6,149 bases of DNA from Bacillota bacterium (lineage in GTDB: Bacteria; Bacillota; Limnochordia; Darwinibacteriales; Darwinibacteriaceae): the NCBI GenBank assembly GCA_012799535.1, contig JAAZLB010000392.1:1-6149 (forward strand), in the 5' to 3' direction. The notes under the pieces were generated by a model. It saw only the letters and a program-made list of their open reading frames with translations, did not search any database and was not told the DNA's origin. A program made the position numbers and the translations under genes. Below, one piece after another: positions 5,589 to 6,149 of this stretch (the first letter of the stretch is position 1; each line of letters begins with the position of its first letter).

Positions 5589-6149
5589 TCAGGTACCACA
5601 AAACGTGCGATAAGGTGTAACTGAAGGGGGAGGAGGTTGGGCGAATTTTTTCTGTTCTGGCCTGTGGGCAAAGGGTTTTTCTAGAACCTTTAAGAGCGTT
5701 TTTAGAGGGCAATAGTCATCATCTTCCACTGCAGCCCTCAAGGCTTCTTCCACCCGATGATTGCGGGGAATTACCGCGGGGTTTTTGCTTCTCATCAGCT
5801 CCTTGCCCGAATCAACGCCACCTGGTTGCCTGCTCAGGCGCGCTTCCCAACGTTTTTGCCAACTAGTAAATTCGGGGGAAATATGTAAGTCTTCTTGGCT
5901 CGTTTGATCGAAGGTAAGATCTAAAAAGGTATTAGTATAATCTGCTTGATTTTGATACATAAGCTGCAGAAGATTCTTGATCAGATCTTCGTCATTGGAC
6001 TCATTACCGAAAAGACCTAGTTTCGCTTTCATCCCAGCTAGCCAGTGCCCGTTATATAAGTCTGCAAACCTTTCTAATTCAGCTTGGGCTAGCTTGGAAG
6101 ATTCCTCTGGATCTGTACTTAATAAGGGAACCAAAGCTTCTGCGAAACG
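5589..6149 (-). CDS. selO: Protein adenylyltransferase SelO (YdiU/UPF0061), C-terminal 186 residues
   Basis: The frame is open through the right edge of the window, so the gene continues beyond 6149 and this is a 5'-partial CDS. SelO is a kinase-like enzyme that transfers AMP from ATP to hydroxyl side chains of target proteins, linked to oxidative stress. The fragment has the family's C-terminal block: SKNPAVIPRNHRVEEALRAAVE, DDYCPLKTLLKVLEKPF and the final YRTFCGT. The cysteine is third from the end, the position of selenocysteine in the animal proteins. The catalytic kinase-like core lies outside, and full-length members have about 480-500 residues. A TTG codon at 6134 sits in the middle of the conserved RFAEALVPLL segment and is not a start. 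The stop is a plain TGA at 5591-5589, with no selenocysteine role. Confidence 0.93.
   Translation of the reverse strand, partial: RFAEALVPLLSTDPEESSKLAQAELERFADLYNGHWLAGMKAKLGLFGNESNDEDLIKNLLQLMYQNQADYTNTFLDLTFDQTSQEDLHISPEFTSWQKRWEARLSRQPGGVDSGKELMRSKNPAVIPRNHRVEEALRAAVEDDDYCPLKTLLKVLEKPFAHRPEQKKFAQPPPPSVTPYRTFCGT

Noticed and set aside
5589..5591. TGA of selO as a possible selenocysteine codon
   Set aside because: The family already ends here with Cys-Gly-Thr; Cys occupies the selenocysteine position and the sequence beyond shows no conserved continuation.

Overview
The window looks like ordinary chromosomal DNA of a Gram-positive, probably anaerobic bacterium of the Bacillota. This is an inference from strong AAAGGAGG-type Shine-Dalgarno sites, frequent GTG starts, moderate-to-low GC by eye and the style of the proteins. 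There are no mobile elements, RNA genes or CRISPR arrays. Eight complete or nearly complete protein genes and one short upstream gene tail fill almost all of it. The longest stretch without a gene is about 115 bases.

Left part (2-1530, plus strand): the last 37 codons of a probable flavin reductase-like protein, then a secreted, membrane-anchored TPM-domain protein with a glycine-rich tail (125-910), then a LemA-family membrane protein (934-1497). TPM and LemA proteins are often neighbours and are thought to act together at the cell envelope. The unit ends at a strong hairpin terminator (1503-1530).

Middle part: facing this unit, on the minus strand (1529-2293), is the most unusual gene of the window. 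It encodes a cytosolic RING-type double zinc finger, a proline-rich linker, one membrane helix, and an outside segment resembling only one lobe of an ABC-transporter solute-binding protein. A compact divergent promoter region (2294-2408) separates it from rnhA (RNase HI), whose best start appears to be a rare ATT codon. Ten bases after rnhA comes a 446-residue all-helical protein that I do not recognise.

Right part (minus strand, 4187-6149): three genes read leftwards: selO (protein AMPylase; only the C-terminal 186 residues are inside), a 74-residue Nfu/NifU C-terminal-type Fe-S scaffold with its own promoter, and queG (epoxyqueuosine reductase, two 4Fe-4S clusters plus cobalamin). A strong hairpin terminator sits between nfu and queG, and one stem arm contains a perfect Shine-Dalgarno site for a longer queG start. 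The nfu-queG pairing makes sense because QueG needs Fe-S clusters. queG overlaps the unknown helical protein gene tail to tail by 14 bases.

No obvious large new system is present. The best leads are the RING/half-binding-protein fusion next to TPM-LemA, the ATT start of rnhA, the hairpin before queG, and the unknown partner of RNase HI.
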